Part shown: one piece after another, positions 47,161-55,316 of the stretch
How the letters are laid out: the number at the start of each line of letters is the position of its first letter
Position numbering within the stretch: the first letter of the stretch is position 1
Origin: CAWAHD01 sp963781785
GTDB taxonomy: Bacteria > Planctomycetota > Planctomycetia > Isosphaerales > Isosphaeraceae
Assembly (NCBI GenBank): GCA_963781785.1
Contig: CAWAHD010000002.1
Span: 4,650,001 to 4,714,000, forward strand
DNA: 64,000 bases
Direction of reading: 5' to 3'
Notes under the pieces: model-generated
Told to the model about the DNA's origin: nothing
The model's input: only the letters and a program-made list of their open reading frames with translations
Databases searched by the model: none
Made by a program: the position numbers and the translations under genes

Positions 47161-47628
47161 ATGCAATTCCAAAGACGGCCGAACTCGGATCGGTCTCCTG
47201 AATCGCTGGAAGGGCGCCTTCGCGCCCTGCCGCCGCCGCCAGTTCCCAGTGAGCTGGAGGCCCGGATTCTGGCAGCGATTCCGGCCAGACCGTCCAACAA
47301 CGACGAGCTGCCACGACCTGCGCATAGCGCATGGCGGCGGTGGCGTCCGAGCGTCTGGGCCGGCGCATCGGTAGCGGCTGCTGCCTGTTTACTCGCCGTT
47401 CGATTCTGGCCAAAACCCGACAATCAACACACTGCCCCCATCCTTGTCGCCGCTCCTGGATCGTCCAAGTCCCTCCGCCAGGCCACACCTCGACCGGAGA
47501 GCGACTCGCCCTGGTTCATGGCTCACCAAAATCTGGTTGAGACGGAGATGCCGACATTTACCTGGCCGATTCAGGAAAAGACTCCCCTGATGGTTTCGAC
47601 CACGTTACGTCCCGATCTGTTTGACTGA
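47161..47628 (+). CDS. putative membrane anti-sigma or sigma-associated protein
   Basis: This 155-residue product starts 41 bases before the end of the (restored) ECF gene, the layout typical for sigma/anti-sigma pairs. It has a Pro/Arg-rich N-terminal part of about 60 residues, one membrane helix (WAGASVAAAACLLAVRFW) and a short extracytoplasmic tail. The zinc-binding H-x-x-x-C-x-x-C motif of classical anti-sigma factors is absent, so identity rests on position and topology. With the sigma factor broken, it is probably without partner. Confidence 0.55.
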   Translation: MQFQRRPNSDRSPESLEGRLRALPPPPVPSELEARILAAIPARPSNNDELPRPAHSAWRRWRPSVWAGASVAAAACLLAVRFWPKPDNQHTAPILVAAPGSSKSLRQATPRPESDSPWFMAHQNLVETEMPTFTWPIQEKTPLMVSTTLRPDLFD

Positions 47629-47690
47629 CGCATCAACCCAGGTCTTTCAGCCATCAATACTCCAACCTCCCTGAAAGAGAGGTACCATCC

Positions 47691-48692
47691 ATGTTGCGCG
47701 CGCTGTTTCTGGCCATTGCTCTTCTGATGCTCCCTCTGGAGTCGAGCTTCGCAGAGGCGAGAACCGATTCCGACGACAACGCGGCGCTCAAGTACTGGCA
47801 AGGGTTTGCCACACTTCCCAAGTTCTCAGACGCCGAGAACAAGAAACTCGCGCAGGTCCTGACCACACCCCTCGACGATCTCGCGCGAAAGATCCTTGCT
47901 CGCGCGCAGTACTCGTTGCAGATGATGCACTACGGGGCAGCGCAGCCGCGCTGTGATTGGGGGATGTGCCATCAAGAGGGAATTTTCACGCGGCTCCCTC
48001 AGGCAGATGCGGCCCGCGTGATGGCCTCGCTGGCATGTCTGCGTGCGCGGATGCGGTTTGAGGCTGGGCAGAGCGCGGAGGCCGTCGACGACATCATCTC
48101 CGGAATGACCCTGAGCCGGCACTGCTCGCTGACTGGCACTAACGTCATGCTGCTCAGCGGCTACGCCATCGAACACCGGATGATTGAGACGCTTGCGCTT
48201 CACATACCCAAGCTCGACCCCAAGCTCATCGCCGACCTGAAGAAACGCATCGCAGCAATTCCGGCAGGATTGACCCTGGCCGATGCGCTCGCGTCGGAAG
48301 AGGAATACTTCCTGGATTGGTTCGTTCGCATTGTCAAGAAAGCGAAGGACAAAGAGAGTCTGCTGGCTGTGCTGGCTTTCATTGACAATGAGCCGGAGGG
48401 CAAGCCTGGCGGTTCGCGTGAGAAAACTCGTGCCTTTATCGAGGAGTGCGGTGGCAGCATGGAGGGCGTGCTCCGACGTGCCGAGGAGACGCGAGAGTCG
48501 TATCGGGAAGTGACGAAGATGCTGGCCAGACCCATGGATCAGTTTGAGAGGGAATTCGACGTCGAAGCAAAGAAGAGAGCCGACAACCCGGTGTTCAAGG
48601 TCTTCTTTCCCGCCATCGTGAATGTGCGCCGGGCCCAGGCACGGATGGACGTGCGCCGAGCCTTGCTGTCGGCCGCGCTTGCGGGCCTGTAA
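47691..48692 (+). CDS. secreted protein of unknown function, 3'-truncated by IS256
   Basis: The product has a signal peptide (LFLAIALLMLPLESSFA) and a helical secreted part with KYWQGFATLPKFSD near residue 30 and VRRALLSAALAG at the visible C-terminus. The stop codon lies inside the left end of the following IS256 element (CTG TAA), so the natural C-terminus is lost. The expected rest of the gene is not found after the element. Confidence 0.55.
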   Translation: MLRALFLAIALLMLPLESSFAEARTDSDDNAALKYWQGFATLPKFSDAENKKLAQVLTTPLDDLARKILARAQYSLQMMHYGAAQPRCDWGMCHQEGIFTRLPQADAARVMASLACLRARMRFEAGQSAEAVDDIISGMTLSRHCSLTGTNVMLLSGYAIEHRMIETLALHIPKLDPKLIADLKKRIAAIPAGLTLADALASEEEYFLDWFVRIVKKAKDKESLLAVLAFIDNEPEGKPGGSREKTRAFIEECGGSMEGVLRRAEETRESYREVTKMLARPMDQFEREFDVEAKKRADNPVFKVFFPAIVNVRRAQARMDVRRALLSAALAGL

Positions 48693-50097
48693 ATCTTTTT
48701 GTGTCAACGCAGGTGGGAACGACTTTTGCGTGCGTCAGTTTCGGGCGAGGGGCGGGAGCCGATCCTCGAAGATGATCGCGAAGTGATTCAGCGCTTCTCT
48801 CCATTTGGGGATTGGCAGCGTCCACTTCTTGGACGCCTCGTGAATCGCCATGTAGACCAGCTTCAGCGCTGACTCCTCATTCGGGTACTGCTTGCGGTTC
48901 CGCGTGAACTTGCGGATCACGCTGTTCACCGACTCGATGGCATTGGTCGTATAGATCGCCCTGCGAATCGCCGGCGGGAACTCGAACATAGCCGCGATGT
49001 CCGGCCACTTCAAACGCCACTGTTTGACGATGGTCGGATATTTCTCACCCCAACCTTGAGCAAAAGCGTCCAGCGCTTCTTCGGCTTCAGTGACCGTCGG
49101 GGCCTGGTAGATCTTTTTCAGGTCCACTATGACCTGGTCGCTGTCTTTGTCCACCACGTACTTCAGCGCAGCCCGCACCAGATGCACGATGCACAGTTGC
49201 ACCTTGGCTTCCGGGTATGCTGCGCAGAGCGCCTCGGGGAAACCTGAGAGGCCGTCCATGCAGGCGATGAAGATGTCCTTCAGGCCGCGATTCTTCAGAT
49301 CGGTCAAGCATGACAACCAAAACTTGGCCCCTTCGGTTTCGCCGAGCCAGAGGCCCAAAAGTTCCTTGCGGCCCCGTATATTCACCCCCAGGGCCACGTA
49401 CATTGTCTGAGGCGAAACTCGACCATTGGCACCACGCACATGCACCACGATGCCGTCGAGATAGACGATCGGCCAGACCGGGTCGAGCTGCCGGGTGCGC
49501 CACGCGGTCACTTGCGCGTCGAGGTCGGCGGTGATCTCCGAGACCAGCGTCGGCGACACATCGACGCTATAAAGTTCTTTCACGACTTCCTGAATATCCC
49601 GAGTGGTCATCCCTTTGGCATAGAGTGCGAGAATCTTCTCGTCGAACCCGGTCAATCGACGTTGATGTTTGAGGATCAACTGGGGCTCGAAAGTGCCATC
49701 GCGATCGCGCGGAGTCGCGATCATGATCTTGCCGAGATCGCCTTGCACGGTCTTTTCGGAACGACCATTGCGACGATTCTTCGCACGGGGTTTACACGGC
49801 GGGTCAGCAAAAGGATCCGCGACGCCCGGCACCAACGGGTCCTCAGCGGCCCCAGGCAACTGTTTGCGGCCGAGGTGAACGTCCATTTCGGTATCGAGCA
49901 TGCGCTCGAGAGCCGAGCCCATCATGAGCTTGAGGAGGCCGTTCAGCTCCGCGAGTGTCGTGGCCTGCGAGGCGATCTCGCGTGCCAACTGTTCGGCCTT
50001 GCCTGTCAAAATCGCGTCCATGCGACAGTCTCCGTAAGGTAAGTAGGTTAGGGTGAGATAACCGATTCCTTACGTTGACACAATATTTCTTACAGGC
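48685..50097 (-). mobile_element. IS256-family insertion sequence
   Basis: Inverted ends start GCCTGTAA and share TGTGTCAACG, with several mismatches between. The ends are assigned within a few bases. No 8- or 9-bp target duplication can be found. The element carries one transposase gene on the minus strand. Confidence 0.75.
48735..50021 (-). CDS. IS256-family transposase
   Basis: A 428-residue mutator-like transposase: E-I-A-S-Q-A-T-T-L-A-E-L-N-G at the N-terminus, D in VYLDGIVVHV, D in ACMDGLSGFPEAL followed by CIVHLVR, and E in TTNAIESVNSVIRK. This is the family's D-D-E order with the C/D(2)H-type block. The gene is complete and uninterrupted. Confidence 0.9.
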   Translation of the reverse strand: MDAILTGKAEQLAREIASQATTLAELNGLLKLMMGSALERMLDTEMDVHLGRKQLPGAAEDPLVPGVADPFADPPCKPRAKNRRNGRSEKTVQGDLGKIMIATPRDRDGTFEPQLILKHQRRLTGFDEKILALYAKGMTTRDIQEVVKELYSVDVSPTLVSEITADLDAQVTAWRTRQLDPVWPIVYLDGIVVHVRGANGRVSPQTMYVALGVNIRGRKELLGLWLGETEGAKFWLSCLTDLKNRGLKDIFIACMDGLSGFPEALCAAYPEAKVQLCIVHLVRAALKYVVDKDSDQVIVDLKKIYQAPTVTEAEEALDAFAQGWGEKYPTIVKQWRLKWPDIAAMFEFPPAIRRAIYTTNAIESVNSVIRKFTRNRKQYPNEESALKLVYMAIHEASKKWTLPIPKWREALNHFAIIFEDRLPPLARN

Positions 50098-50136
50098 TCT
50101 GCCCGGCTGTGGCCGCGGTACCGCCGCGCAGCCTTT

Positions 50137-50673
50137 GTGTTCTGGGAATGTGCTCCTGACGATCTCCCATTGACGTACCCCTGGGATCAAGATCGCGATC
50201 ACCGCGTGCTGGAAGCGGCGCTACTGCATCGGATGAACGAGATGAGTTCGATCTTCTCGGATCGCAAACCGTCCGACATGCTGATCATCGTCGACGAAGT
50301 GACGACAATCGGAGAGTTTGAAGATTGGTACGACGGAACAATCCTCAAAACCGACATGCTCCCCATCGATGTCGCCGCCGACTTGCAACGAAGAAACACG
50401 GAGGGACCTGTCCCAGTCGCTGAATTCCAGTTCCGCAGCCGGCAAATCGTCATCGACGATCTGGATGAACTACGGTCGGACGCAGAGGACAAGTACCCTG
50501 GCGGTGTGGCGTTTGTGCGGGTATCGCTTCCGGGCTACTCCCGAGACGGCAAGATCGCGCTCGTCGGGGTTACGAATGCACTGAGCAATCACCCCTTGGG
50601 ATCCATTTTCGCGCTCATGTTCTCAGCCGGAGAATGGAAGGTGGCCGGGGAAGACAGCTTCATGGGAGAGTAG
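50137..50673 (+). CDS. protein of unknown function, 5' end probably lost at IS256
   Basis: From GTG at 50,137 the frame encodes 178 residues. The same frame is open upstream into the IS256 end (A-R-L-W-P-R-Y-R-R-A-A-F), so the natural start was probably removed by the element. Typical segments are ECAPDDLPLTYPWDQDRDH and EFQFRSRQIVIDDLDELR. No known domain or signal peptide is recognised. It is probably a non-functional remnant or an IS-started product. Confidence 0.4.
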   Translation: MFWECAPDDLPLTYPWDQDRDHRVLEAALLHRMNEMSSIFSDRKPSDMLIIVDEVTTIGEFEDWYDGTILKTDMLPIDVAADLQRRNTEGPVPVAEFQFRSRQIVIDDLDELRSDAEDKYPGGVAFVRVSLPGYSRDGKIALVGVTNALSNHPLGSIFALMFSAGEWKVAGEDSFMGE

Positions 50674-50765
50674 TTCTATCGCGCTGTCGTTCTCCCGATG
50701 CGCGATGCAACCCCTGGCTTGATCGGCGACCAAGCCAAGGCTGCGAAGGCCTGCTCATTGAACGC

Positions 50766-50809
50766 GCCGGGACCACCCCCCCTCACCTCCTTCGCAAAGG
50801 GGGAAAAGG
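50766..50809. repeat. 44-bp dispersed repeat, copy 2
   Basis: GCCGGGACCACCCCCCCTCA and onward to GCAAAGGGGGAAAAGG matches 8391-8434 over 44 bases with several differences, and can form the same C-run/G-run hairpin. It sits between the truncated gene and the IS3 element. Confidence 0.55.
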
Positions 50810-50955
50810 GCGCAACGAAATCGGGCGGAACGCGCGGATTGCGCAAGACCAACTTCTCATCAGCCTCGGCTCGCGGAGTCCGAGCGTGTCCTGCCTCAGC
50901 CGAATCTGGAAGAAGCCGCTGTTTAGGTTAGCATAACCTGAACGGAGGTTTCCCC

Positions 50956-51270
50956 ATGAACAAGCCGCGTCGACATTTTCCTGGCCCCGAGAGGGTCGCC
51001 ATACTCAGGCGCCACCTTGTCGAAAAGACGCCTGTCTCCGATCTCTGCGATGAACTGGGCATTGGTCCCAGTCTGTTCTATCGCTGGCAGAAGGAGTTCT
51101 TCGAGAACGGCCATGCTGCCTTCGAGAGCAACCGTAAATCCAAGGCCGTCGAGAACGCCAAGCAGCGCAGGATTGAGCAGCTTGAGGCCAAGCTGCAACG
51201 CAAGAACGAAGTCCTGTCGGAAGTCATGGAGGAGTACACCCAACTAAAAAAAGAGCTTGGGGAACCCTGA
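50956..51270 (+). CDS. IS3 OrfA, HTH and leucine-zipper protein
   Basis: The 104-residue product has a helix-turn-helix (LVEKTPVSDLCDELGIGPSLF) followed by a leucine-zipper-like coiled coil (EQLEAKLQRKNEVLSEVMEE), as in IS3/IS911 OrfA. It binds the element ends. The last codons contain a run of seven A (51,246-51,252), where ribosomes can slip to frame -1 to make the fused OrfAB transposase. Confidence 0.85.
   Translation: MNKPRRHFPGPERVAILRRHLVEKTPVSDLCDELGIGPSLFYRWQKEFFENGHAAFESNRKSKAVENAKQRRIEQLEAKLQRKNEVLSEVMEEYTQLKKELGEP
51246..51252 (+). promoter_or_regulatory. programmed -1 frameshift slippery site (A7)
   Basis: Reading A-AAA-AAA in the OrfA frame, a -1 slip leads directly, without stop, into the OrfB frame through T-K-K-R-A-W-G-T-L-T-G-C-W-V-P-H to its GTG at 51,309. 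This is the standard IS3 arrangement for making OrfAB. Confidence 0.65.
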
Positions 51271-51308
51271 CGGGATGCTGGGTACCCCACGACACGCGCG
51301 ACGAGGTC

Positions 51309-52637
51309 GTGGACTTCGTGCGCACCTGGGCCGATAAGGCCGAGATTGCCGTCGGCCGCTTTCTGTCCTGGATCGGTATCGGCGCCAGCAAGTTCCACGA
51401 CTGGAAGGCGCGGTTCGGCAAGGTGAACGAGCACAATGCCTGGGTGCCGCGCGACCATTGGCTGACCGACGCCGAAAAGGAGGGGATCCGCGGCTTCGCT
51501 CGTCAGCACCCGCTGGAAGGTTATCGTCGGCTCACGTTCATGATGCTCGATGCTGATGTCGTTGCATGCAGCCCGGCCAGTGTCTATCGCGTCCTCAGCG
51601 CCGCGGGACTCCTGGCCGGGCAAACTCCCACGCCCACCAAGAAGGGGACCGGCTTTGTGCAACCCCTGCGACCGCACGAGCACTGGCACGTCGATGTCAG
51701 CTACCTCAACATCGCCGGAACCTTTTACTTCCTCTGCAGCATTCTTGATGGCTGCAGCCGCTTCATTGTCCACTGGGAGATCCGAGAAAAGATGGAGGAA
51801 AACGATGTGGAAACCATCATCCAACGCGCCCGCGAAGCCTGTCCCGACGTCCGGCCGCGCATTATCTCTGACAACGGCCCGCAGTTCATCGCCAAGGACT
51901 TCAAGGAATTCATCCGCGTCTGCGGTATGACCCATGTCAAAACATCGCCTTACTACCCCCAAAGCAATGGCAAAATCGAACGCTGGCACAAGACTCTCAA
52001 AGGCGACTGCATCCGCGTGCTCACGCCGCTGTCGGTGGACAACGCCCGCCGGATCGTGGCGGATTACGTCGTGCACTACAACACCATCCGCCTTCATAGT
52101 GCCATCGGCTACATCACGCCCCAGGACAAGCTCGCGGGCCGCGAGGCTGAGATCTTCGCCGCTCGTGACCGCAAACTGGCCGAGGCACGCCAGCGCCGCC
52201 AACAACAACGCGAAGCCGCCAGTGACCGAGCGCCGGCCGCGCCGGCCTCACACCCTGCCATCGACTTCGCCGTCCTGCGTGCCGTGGTCACGATTGCAGC
52301 CGTCCTGCGACTGCTCGGCTTCCAGCCTCGCAGCAGCCGCGGCGCTCAACAACGTGGCCCGTGCCCCTTGCACGGCTCAAGTTCTGGTACCAGCCGCTGT
52401 TTCTCCGTCAACTTGGAGCAGCACACCTTCCACTGCTTCAAATGCGGCCGATCTGGTAATGCCCTCGACCTCTGGGCCCACACCACCGGCCAAAGCACTT
52501 ATGACGCCGCCCTCGATCTGTGCCAGCGCTTACACCTACCAGTGCCCGAGCTGTCAGCCCCCGGGCTCAAACCAACGCTCGAGAACAGAGAGGAGGAACC
52601 CGTAGACCTCGTGTCAACGACCTGTACAATCACTTGA
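51309..52637 (+). CDS. IS3 OrfB transposase with C-terminal DnaG-like CHC2 zinc finger
   Basis: Residues 1-300 are a typical IS3 integrase core: HTH_21-like E-G-Y-R-R-L-T-F, first Asp in WHVDVSYLNI, second in IISDNGPQFIAKDF, and Glu in QSNGKIERWHKTL. Past the usual end (near residue 310) the protein continues for 130 residues with a zinc finger of the CHC2 type: CPLH, then HCFKCGRSGNALDLW, with the pattern C-x2-H and C-x2-C. That fold is otherwise the N-terminal DNA-binding part of bacterial primase DnaG. The appendage is in frame and without stops, so it is part of the protein. It may guide the transposase to ssDNA or replication forks; that is inference. GTG at 51,309 is the apparent start, but the normal product is the OrfAB fusion. 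Confidence 0.8.
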   Translation: MDFVRTWADKAEIAVGRFLSWIGIGASKFHDWKARFGKVNEHNAWVPRDHWLTDAEKEGIRGFARQHPLEGYRRLTFMMLDADVVACSPASVYRVLSAAGLLAGQTPTPTKKGTGFVQPLRPHEHWHVDVSYLNIAGTFYFLCSILDGCSRFIVHWEIREKMEENDVETIIQRAREACPDVRPRIISDNGPQFIAKDFKEFIRVCGMTHVKTSPYYPQSNGKIERWHKTLKGDCIRVLTPLSVDNARRIVADYVVHYNTIRLHSAIGYITPQDKLAGREAEIFAARDRKLAEARQRRQQQREAASDRAPAAPASHPAIDFAVLRAVVTIAAVLRLLGFQPRSSRGAQQRGPCPLHGSSSGTSRCFSVNLEQHTFHCFKCGRSGNALDLWAHTTGQSTYDAALDLCQRLHLPVPELSAPGLKPTLENREEEPVDLVSTTCTIT

Positions 52638-52692
52638 GTTCGCCGAGGATCCTTTTCTTTACTCGCTAACTCGAACCGGCGGGTCTTCCAGT

Positions 52693-52920
52693 TCAGGCTG
52701 AACCAACACACATGAAGCCGATGTGAAACGCGCCCGGGTATTCGACGTCGGTCACGTGCTCGAAGTTGTTCAGGGTCAGGACGAACCCCGATTCGTCAGC
52801 CAGCACGGCGAGGGCATCGCGGCCCCGGACAGCGACGCACCGGAGCCCGAAATAGGTCTCCAAGAACTCCCGCGTCCTAGGGATGTCGGGGACGGTCAGA
52901 TTGAGGTGATTCAGCCGCAT
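52693..52920 (-). pseudogene. VOC-family (glyoxalase/bleomycin-resistance fold) gene, truncated
   Basis: ATG at 52,920 starts M-R-L-N-H-L-N-L-T-V-P-D-I, followed by the metal-binding VOC half-domain with L-E-T-Y-F-G-L and ALAVLADESGFVLTL. The frame stops after F-H-I-G-F-M, where the right end of the IS3 element begins; the second half with its metal ligand is missing. It is divergent from a marR gene, which probably controlled it. Confidence 0.75.
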
Positions 52921-53078
52921 GACCGGAACTCCAACGGGATCTGCGGCGGCCATGGAGCCGTCCGCGCCGAAATGAGATGAAATGAACTATCGAAACCGTA
53001 TTGCAACGACGGGCGACCACTGCAACAATATTATCGGACTAAATCGTTACAGTCAATAACCATGTTACGGAGGAACGA

Positions 53079-53579
53079 ATGGGCCGGGCGCGCGCCGCGA
53101 AACCATCCTCGGACCCAGCAGCCGGGCTGGCCTTTCTCCTCTCGCAGGTCGGCGCCCACGCCGCCGCGCAGTTTGCGGCGCGCCTGGCGCCCCTGAGCCT
53201 CTCACCGCCGCACGCGGGCATCCTGCGGGTTATCAACCAGGCTGATGGCCTCAGCCAGCAAGCCCTCGGCGAAAGACTGGGGATGTTTCCCAGCCGTCTG
53301 GTGGCGGTGCTCGATGAGCTTGAAACACGCGGGTTGGTCGAGCGGCGGGACAACCCTGCCGACCGGCGGTCTTATGCGCTTTACTTGACCAGGGCAGGAC
53401 ATGAGACGCTCAAGCAGATCGCGAGTCTCACGCGTGAGCACCAGGATGCGGTCTGCGCTGCCCTTGACGAGTCGCAGAAGGCGCAGCTCACGGATCTTCT
53501 CCGGCGGATCGCCGATGAGCAGCAGCTCGCCCCCGGCATCCATCCGGGCTTTCGCCGACTCGGCGGCGAGCGATCGTAA
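53079..53579 (+). CDS. MarR-family transcriptional regulator
   Basis: The 166-residue product is a winged helix-turn-helix protein of the MarR type: PPHAGILRVINQADGLSQQALGERLG for the dimer/recognition helices and ERRDNPADRRSYALYLTRAG for the wing (D-x-R motif). It is divergent from the truncated VOC gene with about 160 bases between, the classical layout of a regulator and its resistance gene. Ligand-released repression is expected. Confidence 0.85.
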   Translation: MGRARAAKPSSDPAAGLAFLLSQVGAHAAAQFAARLAPLSLSPPHAGILRVINQADGLSQQALGERLGMFPSRLVAVLDELETRGLVERRDNPADRRSYALYLTRAGHETLKQIASLTREHQDAVCAALDESQKAQLTDLLRRIADEQQLAPGIHPGFRRLGGERS

Positions 53580-53752
53580 GGAATACGGCTCGGGGCGCCC
53601 CGCGAGGTAGGCGTCGTGACCAAGCCTCCGGGGCGAGCGCAGGGTCGTCGAGACGAGACGTTGATTGAGAGAGCCGATGCACGTCGCAAAGCGTTTCCGG
53701 ACGAAGCTGGTCAGGGGGTCTAGCAAGGGCGGAGCTTTGCTCCCTCTCCACC

Positions 53753-55222
53753 TCATTCCTTCTTCAGCCGATCCTCTTTGCGCTTCGCCCGTTCGCCGTC
53801 GATTCGCTTGAAGTGGGCCGCGTGATCGCCGGGGAATTTCGTCTTCACGTCTCCGTTGCCCAGTTGTTCCAGGCAGTAGAGCACATCTTCGATCAAGTTC
53901 CGCTTTCCATAGGCCTCGGGCTCCAGAGCGGTCTTTGCATTCCAGTAGAGCATCGCGGCAAACCCCGCTTGCCCGAGATCGAGCGCGATATCGGCGTACC
54001 GGATGACGTCCCGGCCGAACTGGTCGCGATCCTTGAAGAGAGTCTCGGTCTCCTTGCGCAGCAGGAGGTCGTACAGCTCGTCCGGTCCTTCCGCCGAGGC
54101 CATTGTCGCATAGAGCGGATCGGCCTCGAGTATTGCCCTGCGGGTGGCCGGCCAAGTCTCCATCAGCGTGTCGAGCGGGACCTTTGACTTGATCCCCCTC
54201 GTCAGAGTTGTCTGGAACCGTTCATGGAGAGCCCAGGGCGACTTGGGGTGGTCTTTCAGAACAGCCTCGTAAACTTGCAGGGCCTGGTTGAACTTTCCCT
54301 GGTCATTGAGCGCAATTCCTTTCCGGATGCGCGAGGTCACCTCCTCGTCGAACAGTTGTAGTCGCCATTGCAAGTCACGGAGCAGATCGCTCGAGCCCCA
54401 GTCCTCGGTCTGGAACGGGCGGATCGCTTCGGCGATCCGCCTTGCTTGATCGATTTCGCCATTGGCCACGCACAGAGCAACCCGCACCGCGGGGACTAGC
54501 GGGTCGCCCGCTGGCGCCTCCGTCAGCGCTCGCCAGTAGTCAGGGTTCTTGTCAGTCAGTGCTGCAGCATCGATCGGGCCTTCCCGTTTCAGAGCCGCGA
54601 GCGCTTTTGCCAGGTTGCGAGTGGCCTCATCCTGCGGATTATTCCGCCGGCGTGCGAATTCAGCCAGAAGCGGAAGTGCCTCAGTATGTGCCCACTTTTT
54701 CAGGAGCGCCAGCCTTCCCGCCGTGTTCACAGGTTTGTAGAGGGCCAGCTTGCGATTGCCTAGTGACACGATCGGCGGGACGAGCGGCCCGGAGTCGTCG
54801 GGAGTGCCGCCGTTAATCTTGGCAACAATCCGAAAAGTGCCGTCGACCACCCGCGTGCGCGGCGACCTCGCCGGGTCAGCCGCGTCGAACACCAACTTGG
54901 CCTGGGCGTCGGTGAGCGCGGGCCTGGCCGCCACGACGATCTCGGCCGGCCGGTCGGGATGGAGCGTGACCTCCACCACAATCGTTCTCGGCTTCGTCTC
55001 ACTGAGGAATCGAGTGTCGACCACTTCGAAAATCGGGTTCACCCAGGCAGCCAACGATTCGTTGTCGATGTTGACGTAGATCGTTTCGGTGTGCGCGATG
55101 AACGTGAGAGAGCTCTCGACCTTCTTCGGATCGTCGCCAGCCGCGGTCGTGGCTGGGCTGGCGGCGAGGCACACGACGAAAACCAGCCCGAGCACCGGCT
55201 TCGCTCTGTTGAGGCACGACAT
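53753..55222 (-). CDS. secreted TPR protein of unknown function
   Basis: Start at 55,222 has GGAG at 8 bases and begins M-S-C-L-N-R-A-K with a signal segment (VLGLVFVVCLAASPATTAA). Residues about 35-150 are beta-rich with T-I-V-V-E-V-T-L-H-P; residues about 180-430 are TPR-like helices (NDQGKFNQALQVYEAVLKDH). The C-terminus is Lys/Arg-rich (RAKRKEDRLKK). The protein is probably periplasmic, possibly a scaffold for its upstream neighbours. The frame reads through without interruption. Confidence 0.65.
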   Translation of the reverse strand: MSCLNRAKPVLGLVFVVCLAASPATTAAGDDPKKVESSLTFIAHTETIYVNIDNESLAAWVNPIFEVVDTRFLSETKPRTIVVEVTLHPDRPAEIVVAARPALTDAQAKLVFDAADPARSPRTRVVDGTFRIVAKINGGTPDDSGPLVPPIVSLGNRKLALYKPVNTAGRLALLKKWAHTEALPLLAEFARRRNNPQDEATRNLAKALAALKREGPIDAAALTDKNPDYWRALTEAPAGDPLVPAVRVALCVANGEIDQARRIAEAIRPFQTEDWGSSDLLRDLQWRLQLFDEEVTSRIRKGIALNDQGKFNQALQVYEAVLKDHPKSPWALHERFQTTLTRGIKSKVPLDTLMETWPATRRAILEADPLYATMASAEGPDELYDLLLRKETETLFKDRDQFGRDVIRYADIALDLGQAGFAAMLYWNAKTALEPEAYGKRNLIEDVLYCLEQLGNGDVKTKFPGDHAAHFKRIDGERAKRKEDRLKKE

Positions 55223-55316
55223 CGAAGAGACTCCGAAATGGTTCTGCCGGGGGGACACGACGCTTGCGCTCACTGGGACCCAGACATAACAATTCATTCA
55301 ATCGCGGCCCTTCGTC

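Larger units (their letters stand above)
44258..47201 (+). pseudogene. ECF sigma factor gene split by an IS21 element
   Basis: Codons 44,258-44,739 encode the first 160 residues of an ECF sigma factor: region 2 H-Y-Q-T-V-Y-R-F-L and HRAEDLTQETFTAAWERV, region 4 start D-R-T-V-L-V-L-H-Y-L-Q-G-L-S-Y-R-D-M-A. The frame then runs into IS21 (stop in the left end of the element). If IS21 and one copy of the 5-bp duplication ACCGT are removed, the frame continues uninterrupted as S-G-T-V-K-W-R-T-S-E-A-L-K-C-L-R-I-L-L-A to a TGA at 47,201, restoring region 4.2. The gene is therefore inactivated by a recent insertion. The next gene (47,161) starts inside its 3' end. Confidence 0.9.
50920..52708 (+). 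mobile_element. IS3-family element with frameshifted OrfA/OrfB
   Basis: The left end begins TGTTTAGGTTAGCATAACCT and the right end, in reverse complement, TGTTGGTTCAGCCTGAAC; both carry TGTT and CTGAAC at similar places, so the ends are tentative. No clear 3-bp target duplication is seen. The element contains orfA, a slippery A7 and orfB. Confidence 0.65.

Noticed and set aside
53202..54155. 317-codon minus-strand frame opposite the MarR gene
   Set aside because: MarR winged-helix motifs are clear on the plus strand; the antisense frame is Arg-rich shadow.
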